From Saprospiraceae bacterium (lineage in GTDB: Bacteria; Bacteroidota; Bacteroidia; Chitinophagales; Saprospiraceae), in the NCBI GenBank assembly GCA_016716335.1, contig JADJWN010000007.1, positions 62,001 through 126,000 of the forward strand: 64,000 nucleotides of DNA. The letters are read 5' to 3'. The notes below the pieces were generated by a model. It was not told the origin of the DNA. It did no database searches and saw only the letters and a list, made by a program, of their open reading frames with translations. The position numbers were made by a program, and so were the translations under genes. Of this stretch, positions 26,816 through 36,712 are shown piece by piece; the stretch's first letter is position 1, and every line of letters starts with the position of its first letter.

Positions 26816-29266
26816 ATGCCTGGGATTTTGAGGAATGCGGTGTGGTATGCTATTGCTATCCTGGGTATGGGTGCATCCTTTACTTCCTGCAATACTTCGC
26901 AGTTTTTAAGTCCGGATGAAAAGCTGCTGAAGCAAAGCCGACTAGTTGTCAGATCTGAGGAAAAAATCAGTGATAAGACTGCATTGATCAAGGAACTCAA
27001 TAAGCTCATAGACCAAAAGCCCAATACCAAACTCTTGTTTTTTATACCCAAAGAATGGATTTACCTGAAAAACAGCGGCCCAGGCAAAGATAAATTCTTT
27101 AACAGATGGGCAAGAAGCCTCGGGGAACCTCCACTGCTGTATGATTCTTTGACGGCAGAAAAAACCAGGATTAAGATTCAGAATTATCTCCGGAATAAGA
27201 AAGGATTTTATGATGCTGAAGTGAGCCTGGACTTTAAGGAGAACAATCTGGTATCCTCTTTTGAAACGACAGGAGATATTAAGCTGCATGTCAGACAGGA
27301 AGCCTACCTGAGCTATATTGTCAATCTCAACAGAAGATTTAAAGTCAGATCTGTTAATTATCTGAGCAGGGATACCTCAGTGCTGCAGATGCTGGAAAAA
27401 TTCAGAGATGAAAGTTTTATTAAGCCTGGGTCGCCTATTGACTTTACCCAGTTTGAACTGGAAAAGAGCAGAATGGTCCTTGAGTTGCAGAATCACGGAT
27501 TTGCCAATTTTGCTAATAACTATATTGAAATCAAAGGGGACAGCAATGCCCTGACAAAGGATGTGGATATTTTTTTTGAAGTATTGCGCCCTCTGCCGGA
27601 CACGATACATCAAAGATATACGGTAGGTGATATCACTGTATATACCGATTATCAGAAAGATCAGGAAAATCTGCAACTTGATTCCGAGGAGATACAAGGT
27701 CTGACACTGCTGAAACAATCTGATCATTATCTGGTCAAGCCTTCTGTTTTGAGGAGCTCTGTATTCCTCCGCTCAGATCTCCTGCTGCGTAGAGAAGACA
27801 GGCTCAAGACGTTCCGCAAGCTCAACAGTCTGGGTACATACAGATTTGTAGCCATGTATCCTGAGGTAAGAAAGGAGGTGGACAGTATCATGGATTTTAC
27901 CATATTGCTCACCCCTTATCCATACAAATGGGTATTTGACGGTGGACTGGAAGGCTATTTCAGTACCCTGGGGGCAGCACGTCTCTTTGGATTTTCAGTA
28001 AACAGTGCATTTCAAAACAGAAACTTTCTGGGAGGGTCAGAGCGGTTTACCGTAAGAGGTGAGCTCGGAGTAGAACTGGGTATCAATCGCAATACAGAGG
28101 GAAGGCTGTTTTTCAACCAGCGGGCCAGGAATTTCGGCATACAGACCAATCTACAATTGCCCTCGTTCCTTGATTTTCTGGGGATGGGAGGCCTGGTCTC
28201 CCGCACCGGACTGATCAGACAGAGATTTTACAATGCCTTCAGAGATGAAACCTCCACCAATATCAGCCTGGGTTACAGTTCGAATACCATCATACAGTTT
28301 TATTCCATCAATTCGATCAATGCTTCCTTTGGTTTTGATTATACAGCCGGCAGTGGTAATCGGTATATTTTCCGGCCTTTAGGATTCAATTTCGACAGGT
28401 ATAACATCGCCGACAGTTCTCGCTTTCAGTTCAATCCACTTATTTTTCTGCAGTTCAGGGATGTGTTGGGTACCGGTTTTTTATTCAGGGATTTTTCATT
28501 CATATACAACGGAAAGAAATCACCCTCCGGCAGATCCTATGCCATGGTGCACAACCTGGAGTTTTCGGGTGTGGAAATGCATTTATTGAATAAGTTGTAC
28601 AATGCTGTATCCGGTGATGATAAGGAATGGAAGCTGAAGTTTTCAAACCGCGAGGATGATCCGGGAATTGCCTTTGCCAAGTATTTCAGGTATGAGATGG
28701 ATGCCCGTTTCAATCAGGAATACAGCCGTACCCGGTCATTGGCAGGGAGGTTTAACTTCGGGATACTTGTACCTTATGACCGGAATAGTGTGGCTCCGTT
28801 TATCAAGCAATTTGGGGTGGGAGGTCCCAACAGTCTGCGAGCATGGAATATCAAGGAGCCTGGTCCCGGTGGATATATAGACCCATTGAGCAAAATACGA
28901 CAGAGGCCTGTTATTTTCATACAACAGGGTGATCTCAAGCTTGAGGCTAATCTCGAATACAGGTTTAATATTTTCTCATTTTTCGACGGGGCTATTTTTG
29001 CTGATGCGGGCAATGTGTGGAATCTGAAGAAAGACCCGGACAGACCCGATGCAGAGATAGGCTCACGGTTTTATGAGCAGATAGCTCTGGCTGTAGGATA
29101 CGGCATCAGGGCCAATTTTGAGTTTTTCATTATACGCTTTGATGCAGGTTTTAAGATAAGGAGTCCTTACAAGGATCCATATACCAGGCGAAACTGGTAC
29201 ACCTTTGAAGAGATAAGGCAACAGGGCCTGGGAAATATCCAGGTGGCCGTGAATTATCCTTTTTAA
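26816..29266 (+). CDS. tamL: TamL, BamA/TamA-like outer-membrane lipoprotein
   Basis: 816 residues from the ATG at 26816. A lipoprotein signal ends at a cysteine in ASFTSCNTSQ, the trait that separates Bacteroidota TamL from TamA. POTRA-like domains fill about residues 40-360 and a C-terminal Omp85 barrel of about 430 residues follows, with FNFGILVPYDRN, FGVGGPNSLRAW (the conserved loop-6 type motif, here with LRAW) and a final strand ending in VAVNYPF. The protein helps insert or assemble outer-membrane proteins together with TamB; no tamB gene is in the window. It has its own intergenic region upstream and convergent genes after it. Confidence 0.9.
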   Translation: MPGILRNAVWYAIAILGMGASFTSCNTSQFLSPDEKLLKQSRLVVRSEEKISDKTALIKELNKLIDQKPNTKLLFFIPKEWIYLKNSGPGKDKFFNRWARSLGEPPLLYDSLTAEKTRIKIQNYLRNKKGFYDAEVSLDFKENNLVSSFETTGDIKLHVRQEAYLSYIVNLNRRFKVRSVNYLSRDTSVLQMLEKFRDESFIKPGSPIDFTQFELEKSRMVLELQNHGFANFANNYIEIKGDSNALTKDVDIFFEVLRPLPDTIHQRYTVGDITVYTDYQKDQENLQLDSEEIQGLTLLKQSDHYLVKPSVLRSSVFLRSDLLLRREDRLKTFRKLNSLGTYRFVAMYPEVRKEVDSIMDFTILLTPYPYKWVFDGGLEGYFSTLGAARLFGFSVNSAFQNRNFLGGSERFTVRGELGVELGINRNTEGRLFFNQRARNFGIQTNLQLPSFLDFLGMGGLVSRTGLIRQRFYNAFRDETSTNISLGYSSNTIIQFYSINSINASFGFDYTAGSGNRYIFRPLGFNFDRYNIADSSRFQFNPLIFLQFRDVLGTGFLFRDFSFIYNGKKSPSGRSYAMVHNLEFSGVEMHLLNKLYNAVSGDDKEWKLKFSNREDDPGIAFAKYFRYEMDARFNQEYSRTRSLAGRFNFGILVPYDRNSVAPFIKQFGVGGPNSLRAWNIKEPGPGGYIDPLSKIRQRPVIFIQQGDLKLEANLEYRFNIFSFFDGAIFADAGNVWNLKKDPDRPDAEIGSRFYEQIALAVGYGIRANFEFFIIRFDAGFKIRSPYKDPYTRRNWYTFEEIRQQGLGNIQVAVNYPF

Positions 29267-29285
29267 GCAGAAAATTTGAAGTTCT

Positions 29286-29873
29286 TTAACTCTCCAGTCC
29301 TTTTTTGGAATTGATCACATCGCGGATTTTTGCCGCTTTTTCATATTCCTCTTTGGATAGTGCCTCCTCCAGCATTTTTTCAAGATTGGGGATGCTCATG
29401 TTTTCGAGGGCATGGGCTTTTCTTCGGGCAGGTGCCTGTGAGGCTCCAGACTCTTCTTCAGGTTCATCCAGTATCACACCTGCTGATTCCATGATAAAAT
29501 CATAGGTGTATATCGGACAGCCAAATCTGACAGCAAGTGCAATAGCATCGGAGGTACGGGCATCTATCTGACGGATATCTCCATCCTGATCGCAGATGAG
29601 CTGAGCATAAAAGACACCATCAAGCAGATTGTTGATGATGACTTCTATCAGATGAATATTGTAAGCATCCAGAGTATTCCTGAAAAGATCATGAGTGAGA
29701 GGACGATTGGGGGTCATATTTTCTAATGCCACAGCTATTGCCTGTGCTTCAAAGCCACCAATCACAATGGGTAATCTCCGCTTGCCATTTTCTTCACCCA
29801 ATACCACGGCATAATTATGTGATTGTGTCACACTGTGAGAAAGTGCCATGATATCCAACCTGATCTTTTTCAT
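29286..29873 (-). CDS. Bifunctional nuclease (DUF151) with C-terminal UVR motif
   Basis: 195 residues. The N-terminal ~130 residues form the BFN domain (LPIVIGGFEAQAIAVALEN, RPLTHDLF, DARTSDAIALAVRF). The last ~40 residues are a UvrB/UvrC-type helical hairpin (LEKMLEEALSKEEYEKAAKI). BFN proteins have been reported to have RNase and DNase activity in plants, but the bacterial role is uncertain. The start is the ATG at 29873; a TTG two codons earlier is in frame. It converges with tamL, with 19 bases between the genes, and has a candidate promoter at 29893. Confidence 0.88.
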   Translation of the reverse strand: MKKIRLDIMALSHSVTQSHNYAVVLGEENGKRRLPIVIGGFEAQAIAVALENMTPNRPLTHDLFRNTLDAYNIHLIEVIINNLLDGVFYAQLICDQDGDIRQIDARTSDAIALAVRFGCPIYTYDFIMESAGVILDEPEEESGASQAPARRKAHALENMSIPNLEKMLEEALSKEEYEKAAKIRDVINSKKGLES

Positions 29874-29892
29874 CCGCAAATCATTTGAAGTG

Positions 29893-29900
29893 CAAAAATA
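29893..29900 (-). promoter_or_regulatory. Candidate -7 promoter box for the bifunctional nuclease gene
   Basis: The minus strand reads TATTTTTG, fitting TAnnTTTG, 19 bases before the ATG at 29873. A clear -33 box is missing. Confidence 0.35.
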
Positions 29901-29970
29901 ACAAACTATTTTCAGTATTTATGGCTGAAATATTGCAAGATACAGACCGCCTGAAAGATTTTCAGTTTTA

Positions 29971-30930
29971 TCAGCTATGCTTTAATTTTTTTACGGCTGC
30001 TGTAAGTTTTGGCACTACTTCAAATACATCTCCGACTACGCCGTAATCGGCCGCCTTGAAGAATGGTGCCTCAGGGTCTTTGTTGATCACTACAATGGTG
30101 CGGGAATTATTGACTCCTGCAAGGTGCTGGATAGCCCCTGATATGCCGAGTGCTATATACAGATTGGGTCTGATGGCTACACCGGTCTGGCCCACGTGTT
30201 CGTGGTGAGGCCTCCAGCCGGAGTCAGCCACAGGTCTGGAGCATGCGGTGGTTGCTCCGAGGGCATCAGCCAATTCTTCGACAATGCCCCAGTTTTCCGG
30301 ACCTTTTAGCCCACGGCCGGCAGACACTACTAATTCAGCCTCCGGCAGCGGTACTACTCCTTCCGTAGTTTTTCGCTCGATCACTTTGACTTTAGGACTA
30401 CGGACAGGTACATCGAGTGCTTCGATTTTGGCTTCTCCTCCGGTTTCAACAGGTTGTATGCTGTTGCCCATGAGGCTCAGTACTTTTTTGTCAGTGGTAA
30501 TGTTGTAGTGTGCAATGGCTTTGCCTGAAAAAACTGACTTGGTCACTATAAAGCCTGAAGAAGTATCCGGCAATCCTGTGACACCCGACACAGCCCCTGC
30601 ACCTATTCTTACGGCTACTCTACCGAGTAGAGATTTGCCGGTAGAGCTGTGCGCCATGATTACTACGGATGCACCGCTTTTTTCGGCTCCACCTGCGATA
30701 ATATCCGTATAAACCTGCGCATCAAAATCCCTCGCATTGGCACCATTGTAATGCAATACCTTAGTTGCTCCGTATTTACCCGGCAGACTTAAGTCTTGTA
30801 CTTCACCAATGAGCAGTGCTACACATTCTGTACCCATGGATTTTGCCAGCTGAGCCGCATAAGTGGCTGCTTCGAGACCCTGCTTTTTAATGATACCCTT
30901 AGGGCTTTCTATATATACTAAAACAGACAT
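29971..30930 (-). CDS. etfA: Electron transfer flavoprotein subunit alpha
   Basis: 319 residues. The C-terminal FAD-binding domain is typical: VVSAGRGLKGPENW, the CSRPVADSGW loop, HVGQTGVAIRPNLYIALGIS and GAIQHLAGVNNSRTIVVINK. The EtfAB dimer takes electrons from acyl-CoA and other dehydrogenases and passes them to the quinone pool through ETF:quinone oxidoreductase. It lies 31 bases after etfB on the same strand, so the two form an operon. The frame is intact, in contrast to etfB. Confidence 0.95.
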   Translation of the reverse strand: MSVLVYIESPKGIIKKQGLEAATYAAQLAKSMGTECVALLIGEVQDLSLPGKYGATKVLHYNGANARDFDAQVYTDIIAGGAEKSGASVVIMAHSSTGKSLLGRVAVRIGAGAVSGVTGLPDTSSGFIVTKSVFSGKAIAHYNITTDKKVLSLMGNSIQPVETGGEAKIEALDVPVRSPKVKVIERKTTEGVVPLPEAELVVSAGRGLKGPENWGIVEELADALGATTACSRPVADSGWRPHHEHVGQTGVAIRPNLYIALGISGAIQHLAGVNNSRTIVVINKDPEAPFFKAADYGVVGDVFEVVPKLTAAVKKLKHS

Positions 30931-30961
30931 ATCAGATTTTTATAATTGTCAAAAAAATGTA

Positions 30962-31701
30962 TTAAATCACTTTTGCTTCTTCATGAAGTAATCTCACTAA
31001 CTCATCCATATTTTCAGGATCAATGAGCTTTACGCCCGACTTGGCAGGTGGCAACACAAACTTGACAGTCTGCACTCTTGCTTCTGAGGTAGCAGGTGGT
31101 ATTACGGTCAGTGGCTTGGACTTGGCCATCATGATGCCTTTCATATTGGGGATTCTTTGTTCTGCCAGACCTTTGGCGGCAGAAAGCACGAACGGACCCT
31201 CCACACTGCACACTTCCTCACCGCCTTCAATGTCACGGTGTATGACTGCTGTATTGCCGTTCATTTCCAACCCGGTAGCATAGGATATGTAGGGAAGATC
31301 CAGCATTTCTGCTATGTAAGCACCCAGCCCGGATCCATTGTAATCTATGGTCTCTTTGCCGGTAAAAATGATATTGTATCCCTGATCTTTGGCATAAGAT
31401 GCAATATTGGCTGCCGTATTGTACGCATCTGTAGGCTCAGCATCCACTCTGACTGCATCAGTGGCTCCGATTGCCAGTGCTTTGCGGATGATGATATCAT
31501 TGGAAGCAGGTCCTACATTAATCACCGTTACTGTACCGCCGTGCTGCTCGGTCAGTTCGATGGCTCTTACCAAGGCATACCACCATCATATGGATTGAGG
31601 ATATAATTCACACTATCTCCATTGTACTCGGTATCATTATTTTTGAATGAAATTTTTGAAGTAGTGTCCGGCGTTTTGCTGATGCAGACTAAAAGTTTCA
31701 T
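30962..31701 (-). CDS. etfB: Electron transfer flavoprotein subunit beta, single-base frameshift near the N-terminus
   Basis: The N-terminal 40 residues (MKLLVCISKTPDTTSKISF, ending VNYILNPYD) are read from the ATG at 31701. At about 31586 the family sequence NPYDEWYALVRAIEL is broken because one base is missing (GAT-GGTGG where GATGAGTGG is expected). The remaining ~203 residues, with VRVDAEPTD, FTGKETIDYNGSG and VEGPFVLSAAKGLAE, are complete to 30962 in another frame. It binds AMP and pairs with EtfA. Because the partner is intact and the operon is normal, a sequencing error is much more likely than a real mutation. Confidence 0.9.
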
Positions 31702-31889
31702 GAAAAGAAAATTTTTAAAAATTATTGGCTGAATAACAAAAAATCAAAATGCTTGTTGAATAACCGCAGCACAAATTCAACACATTACAATGTTTGAATC
31801 CGGGCGTCAAAGATGGTTAATTCAGCATAAACTTTGGCAAAAATACAACAGAATTGTTCAAAAATTTAACTCCGAGTTAAAAAAATATT

Positions 31890-32207
31890 ATGAGCAGACT
31901 TGACACTTTACTCACCATGCTGGAAAAAGATCCTGCAGATTCATTCCTACGATATGCTCTGGCCAAAGAATATGAACAGACCGGAGACATAAGCAGAGCC
32001 ATCGAAATACTGGAGCATTTAAGATCAGATGACCCGCAGTATGTGGGACTGTACTACCATCTGGGCAAAATGTACGAGTCTGAAGGAACAATCCTCAAGC
32101 CCCTGCAGATCTATGAGGAAGGTATACGGATAGCCAAGGCAATCCCTGACTTTCATGCATTGTCTGAGCTCAATAATGTGAAGGTCAATCTGGAAATGCT
32201 GGAATAA
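31890..32207 (+). CDS. Small tetratricopeptide-repeat protein
   Basis: 105 residues, about three TPR units (SFLRYALAKEYEQTGDISRA, VGLYYHLGKMYESEGTILKP, and LQIYEEGIRIAKAI). No signal peptide or membrane segment, so it is cytoplasmic and probably a protein-interaction adaptor. It lies alone between divergent etfB and trhO, with 147 bases before trhO. Partner unknown. Confidence 0.78.
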   Translation: MSRLDTLLTMLEKDPADSFLRYALAKEYEQTGDISRAIEILEHLRSDDPQYVGLYYHLGKMYESEGTILKPLQIYEEGIRIAKAIPDFHALSELNNVKVNLEMLE

Positions 32208-32354
32208 GCTGTAATGGAGTCAAAATGATTTTTTGTGCTGTTTCAGGGGTACAGGCCTGACTGTTTGCTATTGTAATCCATTATTTTTAATTTTACGCCG
32301 ATATTAATTTTTGTAAAATACGCTTCCTGTAAAAGCGCTTAATTATTACAAATC

Positions 32355-33422
32355 ATGAACGCACTTTTTAACAAAGTGGACAGACGCCTGCTCAAAGCAC
32401 GTCTGACCAGTGAAAACGTACCCAGAACTACTCTCTCTTTTTACATGTACTACAATCTTGGCAATCCCCGGCTATTCAGGGATCATTTCTATATTCTGCT
32501 GAACAATCTGGAGGTTTTGGGCCGGATTTATGTTTCCTATGAGGGCGTCAATGCACAAATATCAGTGCCGGATCATAATCTTGAAGCGCTGAGAGAAGCC
32601 TTAAACAGTATTACATTTCTGGAAAATGTAAGATTGAACCGTGCTATAGAAGATGATGGCAAATCGTTTTTCAAACTCATCATCAAGGTGCGGGATAAAA
32701 TTGTGGCAGACGGACTGGATGACAAGAGTTTTGATGTAACCAATAAAGGCAAGCATTTGAAAGCAGAGGAATTCAATGCCCTCGCTGAGGATCCGGAGAC
32801 CATTATAGTGGATATGCGCAATCATTATGAAAGTGAGGTGGGGCATTTCAGAAATGCCATATTGCCCGATGTCGAAACTTTCAGAGAAGCCTTGCCGGTC
32901 GTAGAGCAGATGCTCGCCGATAAAAAGGATAAAAACATCATAATGTACTGCACGGGAGGTATCCGGTGTGAGAAAGCCAGTGCCTATCTAAAGCACAAGG
33001 GATTCAAACATGTGCATCAGGTGGAAGGTGGTATCATAGAATATACAAGAAGAGCTAAGGAGCTGGGCATTGAAAACAAGTTTATAGGAAAGAATTTTGT
33101 TTTTGATGAGAGACTCGGGGAGCGTATATCCAACGAGATTATATCTAAGTGTCATCAATGCGGAGCACCATGTGATACACACATCAATTGCGCCAATGAC
33201 CACTGCCATATACTTTTCATTCAGTGTAATGCCTGCAGAGAGAAGTACGAAGCCTGCTGTTCGGAACAATGCAGGGATTTCAACCATTTGCCGGAGGCAC
33301 AACGGCATGAGCTGGCAAAAATCGTGCAGTTCAACGGTTCCAGATTTGGTAAAGGCAGATATAAAGCACATCACAGAGATCAGGTGCTTGAATTGAGAGA
33401 ATTGGTGAAACTCAAAGCCTGA
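32355..33422 (+). CDS. trhO: tRNA uridine(34) hydroxylase TrhO (rhodanese family)
   Basis: 355 residues. An N-terminal acylphosphatase-like domain (IYVSYEGVNAQISVPD) is followed by a rhodanese domain (about 150-240) with the active-site loop YCTGGIRCEKA, catalytic cysteine near residue 199. The C-terminal region has cysteine pairs (CHQCGAPCDTHINC, CNACREKYEACCSEQCRDF) expected for this family. TrhO uses oxygen to make 5-hydroxyuridine at the wobble position of tRNA. The stop codon is followed almost at once by the second PBP gene, so they may be co-transcribed. Confidence 0.93.
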   Translation: MNALFNKVDRRLLKARLTSENVPRTTLSFYMYYNLGNPRLFRDHFYILLNNLEVLGRIYVSYEGVNAQISVPDHNLEALREALNSITFLENVRLNRAIEDDGKSFFKLIIKVRDKIVADGLDDKSFDVTNKGKHLKAEEFNALAEDPETIIVDMRNHYESEVGHFRNAILPDVETFREALPVVEQMLADKKDKNIIMYCTGGIRCEKASAYLKHKGFKHVHQVEGGIIEYTRRAKELGIENKFIGKNFVFDERLGERISNEIISKCHQCGAPCDTHINCANDHCHILFIQCNACREKYEACCSEQCRDFNHLPEAQRHELAKIVQFNGSRFGKGRYKAHHRDQVLELRELVKLKA

Positions 33423-33444
33423 AGTGTCCGGATTTATCCATAAA

Positions 33445-36012
33445 ATGGAGGAACTGTGGAATAATTTCATTCCTAAAGATGACCCTTTGCTTTCCAGGTT
33501 GGTAAGGATATGGTGGGGGATGATAGCCGGAGGTTTGCTATTGGTTGTCGGTATTTTTATGTTGCTTGGTTTTTCAGATCTACCCGGATTTGAAGAGTTG
33601 GAAAACCCCAGATATGATCTCTCCACGACGATATATGATGTACACGGCAAGCCATTCGGCAGGTATTTTGTGGAAGATCGTACAGCGGTGGACTATCATG
33701 CTCTGTCTCCTCATGTGAAGGCGGGATTGCTCGCCACAGAAGATGACAGGTTTTACGGGCATTCGGGTATAGACCTACGTGCATTGGTACGTGTAGCTTT
33801 CAAAACACTGGTACTCCGGCAGGAGCATTCCGGCGGAGGCAGTACTTTGTCGCAGCAACTGGCCAAACTGTTGTTCCGCAGAAAGAAACTGGAAGGTAAG
33901 TCTGGTATCAGCAGGACCTTTGCACTGATCAAGACCAAGCTCAGTGAATGGATTGTGGCAGTCAAGCTCGAAAAGTCCTACACCAAGGAGGAGATTATGG
34001 CCATGTATCTCAATAAATTTGAGTTCATAAACGGAGCCCATGGTATAGAAGCGGCAGCCAATGTATATTTCGGAAAGCCTCAGGCAGATCTGGAGGTACA
34101 CGAAGCTGCCACGCTGATAGGCATGCTGAAAAATCCAAGCCTGTACAATCCGGTAAGATTTCCTGAAAAATGTCTGCAAAGAAGAAATGTTGTATTGGGC
34201 TTGATGAAAAGTCAGGGTGTTTTGGATAAAGCAGCTTACGAAGAGGCGGTGCAACAAAGTCTGGATATGTCAGCTTTTGCCCAGACCAATCAAAGCGAAG
34301 GTCCGGCGCCATACTTCAGAGCAGAACTCACCAAGTGGCTCAAAACCTTGCTCGATCAACCGCAGTACCGAAAAGCCGATGGTACAGCATACAACGTATA
34401 TACGGATGGATTGAAAATTTATACCACACTGGATCTGGCATATCAAAAGCTGGCCGAAGAGGCGTTGGTGGAATATATGCAACGCAACCAGGACAGATAC
34501 AACAGAGTCTGGAAGGACAAAGATCCCTGGACATATGAGGCCGATGACTTTCAAAAAGAGTTAAGAAAATCCATGCTGGAAAGTCAGGTGAAATCTTCAG
34601 AAAGATACCTCAGCCTTCGTGACAAAATTTTGGGAGGAGCCCTGAAGGTGGTGTTCGAAAAATTCGGACCCATCCCGATGTCTGACAATGTCATAAAATC
34701 CATTGCCGACGTTGTGCAGGGTAAAAGTACCTGGACAAAAGAAGTGGGGGAAAAGAGACTTGAAAGTGAGCATAATATCAGCTATCAGAAACTGGCGGAG
34801 TCGGCGGAGTGGGAAATATTGATTAAAGATTTCAGAAAGCTGCAGTCAGAGTGGGATAAAATTGTCCAAACTCCGGTACCCATGAAAATCTTTGATTACG
34901 TAGAAGGGTGGGAGAGGGATACGGTAATGAGTCCTTTGGATTCAGTCAAATGGCACAGACGGATATTGCAGGCCGGCTTGCTTGCCATAGAGCCACAGAG
35001 CGGACATGTCAAAGCATGGGTGGGAGGTGTCAATCACAAATATTTCAAATACGATCATGTGACCATGCGGCGTTCGGTAGGCTCTACCATCAAGCCCTTC
35101 GTATATACGCAGGCGATGGCTGTACAGAAGATTTCCCCTTGTCAGCAATACGATGATATTCAGTACAGTATCAGTCCGTCCGATCCGGGGTTTCATGTGG
35201 ATAAGGAATGGTCGCCGGCCAATGCAGATGAAAGGTTTACCGGCAACAAGTATAATCTCTTTCATGGATTGTTGTATTCCAAAAACTCTATTACTGTAAA
35301 ACTGCTCAAAGAGCTCGGCACTGTGGCACCGGTGAGGGATCTGCTGCACAATCTGGGCATAGACAAAAATCTGAGACTTGCAGACGGCAGGCTGGCGGTG
35401 CCGGAGTTTCCCTCGATTTGTCTGGGAGCAGTGGACCTGACCCTGATGGAAATGACAGGAGCCTATACTGCTTATGCTAACTCCGGGGTTTTTACAAAGC
35501 CTGTATTTGTCAGCAGGATAGAAGACAAAAACGGTAAGATCATTTATAGGGCAGTACCTGACCGTAAGACAGCCATCAATCCCGTATATAATGCCGTGAT
35601 GCTTCAGATGCTGCGCAATAATGTGGGAGGGCAGTTTGCTCTGAGTGTCAAAACCCCGGTAGGTGGTAAAACCGGCACTACCAATGATTATGCAGATGGC
35701 TGGTTTATGGCAGTGACACCCGGATTGGTCATTGGTGTGTGGGCAGGTGGAGAGGATAAGTGGATTCGCTTTCTAACCCTGAATGACGGGCAGGGGTACA
35801 TTACAGCAAGACCCATTACTGAAAAATTTCTTCAGAAACTGGAGGCTAATCCCGATTGCGGTTACGACCCTAAAGCAGTTTTTCCGACTCCGCCTCCCGG
35901 TGTGGAAGAGCTGGTCAATTGCGGAAAGTACAAGCAGATATCTGTGGAAGCGGAAAGAGCCATGCTTCTGCGACAAAAGCTGAAAAAAGAAGAATTTGAC
36001 AATGAATTTTAA
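33445..36012 (+). CDS. Class A penicillin-binding protein (PBP1A type), intact
   Basis: 855 residues from the ATG at 33445 (a GTG at 33424, right after the trhO stop, is an alternative). A membrane segment lies near residues 23-45. The glycosyltransferase motifs are EDDRFYGHSGIDLRALV and GGGSTLSQQLAKLLF. The transpeptidase motifs are GSTIKP near residue 550, YSKNS, and GKTGTTNDYADGWF near residue 742. A helical insert of about 100 residues (around 370-480) separates the two catalytic parts. It is a paralogue of the frameshifted gene at 6448-9062 but longer in this insert. The intact MITE-like repeat begins directly after its stop codon. Confidence 0.92.
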   Translation: MEELWNNFIPKDDPLLSRLVRIWWGMIAGGLLLVVGIFMLLGFSDLPGFEELENPRYDLSTTIYDVHGKPFGRYFVEDRTAVDYHALSPHVKAGLLATEDDRFYGHSGIDLRALVRVAFKTLVLRQEHSGGGSTLSQQLAKLLFRRKKLEGKSGISRTFALIKTKLSEWIVAVKLEKSYTKEEIMAMYLNKFEFINGAHGIEAAANVYFGKPQADLEVHEAATLIGMLKNPSLYNPVRFPEKCLQRRNVVLGLMKSQGVLDKAAYEEAVQQSLDMSAFAQTNQSEGPAPYFRAELTKWLKTLLDQPQYRKADGTAYNVYTDGLKIYTTLDLAYQKLAEEALVEYMQRNQDRYNRVWKDKDPWTYEADDFQKELRKSMLESQVKSSERYLSLRDKILGGALKVVFEKFGPIPMSDNVIKSIADVVQGKSTWTKEVGEKRLESEHNISYQKLAESAEWEILIKDFRKLQSEWDKIVQTPVPMKIFDYVEGWERDTVMSPLDSVKWHRRILQAGLLAIEPQSGHVKAWVGGVNHKYFKYDHVTMRRSVGSTIKPFVYTQAMAVQKISPCQQYDDIQYSISPSDPGFHVDKEWSPANADERFTGNKYNLFHGLLYSKNSITVKLLKELGTVAPVRDLLHNLGIDKNLRLADGRLAVPEFPSICLGAVDLTLMEMTGAYTAYANSGVFTKPVFVSRIEDKNGKIIYRAVPDRKTAINPVYNAVMLQMLRNNVGGQFALSVKTPVGGKTGTTNDYADGWFMAVTPGLVIGVWAGGEDKWIRFLTLNDGQGYITARPITEKFLQKLEANPDCGYDPKAVFPTPPPGVEELVNCGKYKQISVEAERAMLLRQKLKKEEFDNEF

Positions 36013-36209
36013 ACCCGAATTATGCAATAGAAAATCCCCGTCTGCGGACGGGCAGGTATTACGACCTGAAATGGTTGCAAAACAAGTCTCCGCCAAGGCG
36101 GATCACATTAACTCATTCATCTTAGTGGGCTACTAAGATTCACTTGCGAAAGTGCTTATTTTATTGTCATTTCAACCCTCATCACGAAGTTCTAATGCAT
36201 AATTCGGGT
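36013..36209 (+). repeat. MITE-like element, best-preserved copy
   Basis: A 197-bp non-coding element with terminal inverted repeats of 20 bases: ACCCGAATTATGCAATAGAA at the left and, at the right, its reverse complement with one mismatch. Inside are GACGGGCAGGTATTACG, the palindrome TCCGCCAAGGCGGA, and CATTTCAACCCTCATC. It has no reading frame. Decayed copies lie at 3370, 9193, 51253 and 54760. The features fit a miniature inverted-repeat element moved by a transposase that is not in the window. Confidence 0.75.
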
Positions 36210-36285
36210 GAAACTATCACAGGAGTAGCAGATTTTCAGTTAACTTTCCGTTGATTTTGGAAATTAATAACCCTGATTAAAGCTC

Positions 36286-36648
36286 ATGGAAAAGCGTAAA
36301 TGTCTTGAATGTGGTGATGCCATTACCGGCAGGAAGGACAAAAAATATTGCAGTGACCAGTGCAGAACTACCCATTATAACCGACTCAACTCTGATGAAT
36401 CCAAGTTTATGAGGAATATCAACAATATTCTCCGAAGAAACCGAAGAATACTGATGATGCTCAATCCGGACGGTAAATCCAGAGTAAGCAAAACAGAACT
36501 GCTCGACGAAGGCTTCAAATTTGCCTACTTCACCAACGAATACAAGACCCAGGCAGGCAAAGTGTACCGTTTTTGTTATGAGCAGGGTTATCTGGAGCTG
36601 GAGAACAATATGTATGCTCTGGTAATAAGAAAGGAATACGTAGATTAA
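36286..36648 (+). CDS. Small protein with N-terminal C4 zinc ribbon, function unknown
   Basis: 120 residues. The first 30 carry a zinc-ribbon pattern, CLECGDAITGRKDKKYCSDQC, with four cysteines in two pairs. A basic helical stretch (NNILRRNRRILMMLNP) and a C-terminal part of mixed strands (FKFAYFTNEYKTQAGKVYRF) follow. No membrane segment. It looks like the small zinc-ribbon hypothetical proteins common in Bacteroidota; nucleic-acid or protein binding is plausible, but no role can be assigned. It is followed by the OsmC gene on the same strand after 64 bases. Confidence 0.75.
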   Translation: MEKRKCLECGDAITGRKDKKYCSDQCRTTHYNRLNSDESKFMRNINNILRRNRRILMMLNPDGKSRVSKTELLDEGFKFAYFTNEYKTQAGKVYRFCYEQGYLELENNMYALVIRKEYVD

Positions 36649-36712
36649 GTCCGGCAAATGGAAAATGCCAAAATTCAAAGTTCAAAATTCAGAAATACAA
36701 TAACGCAATCAG

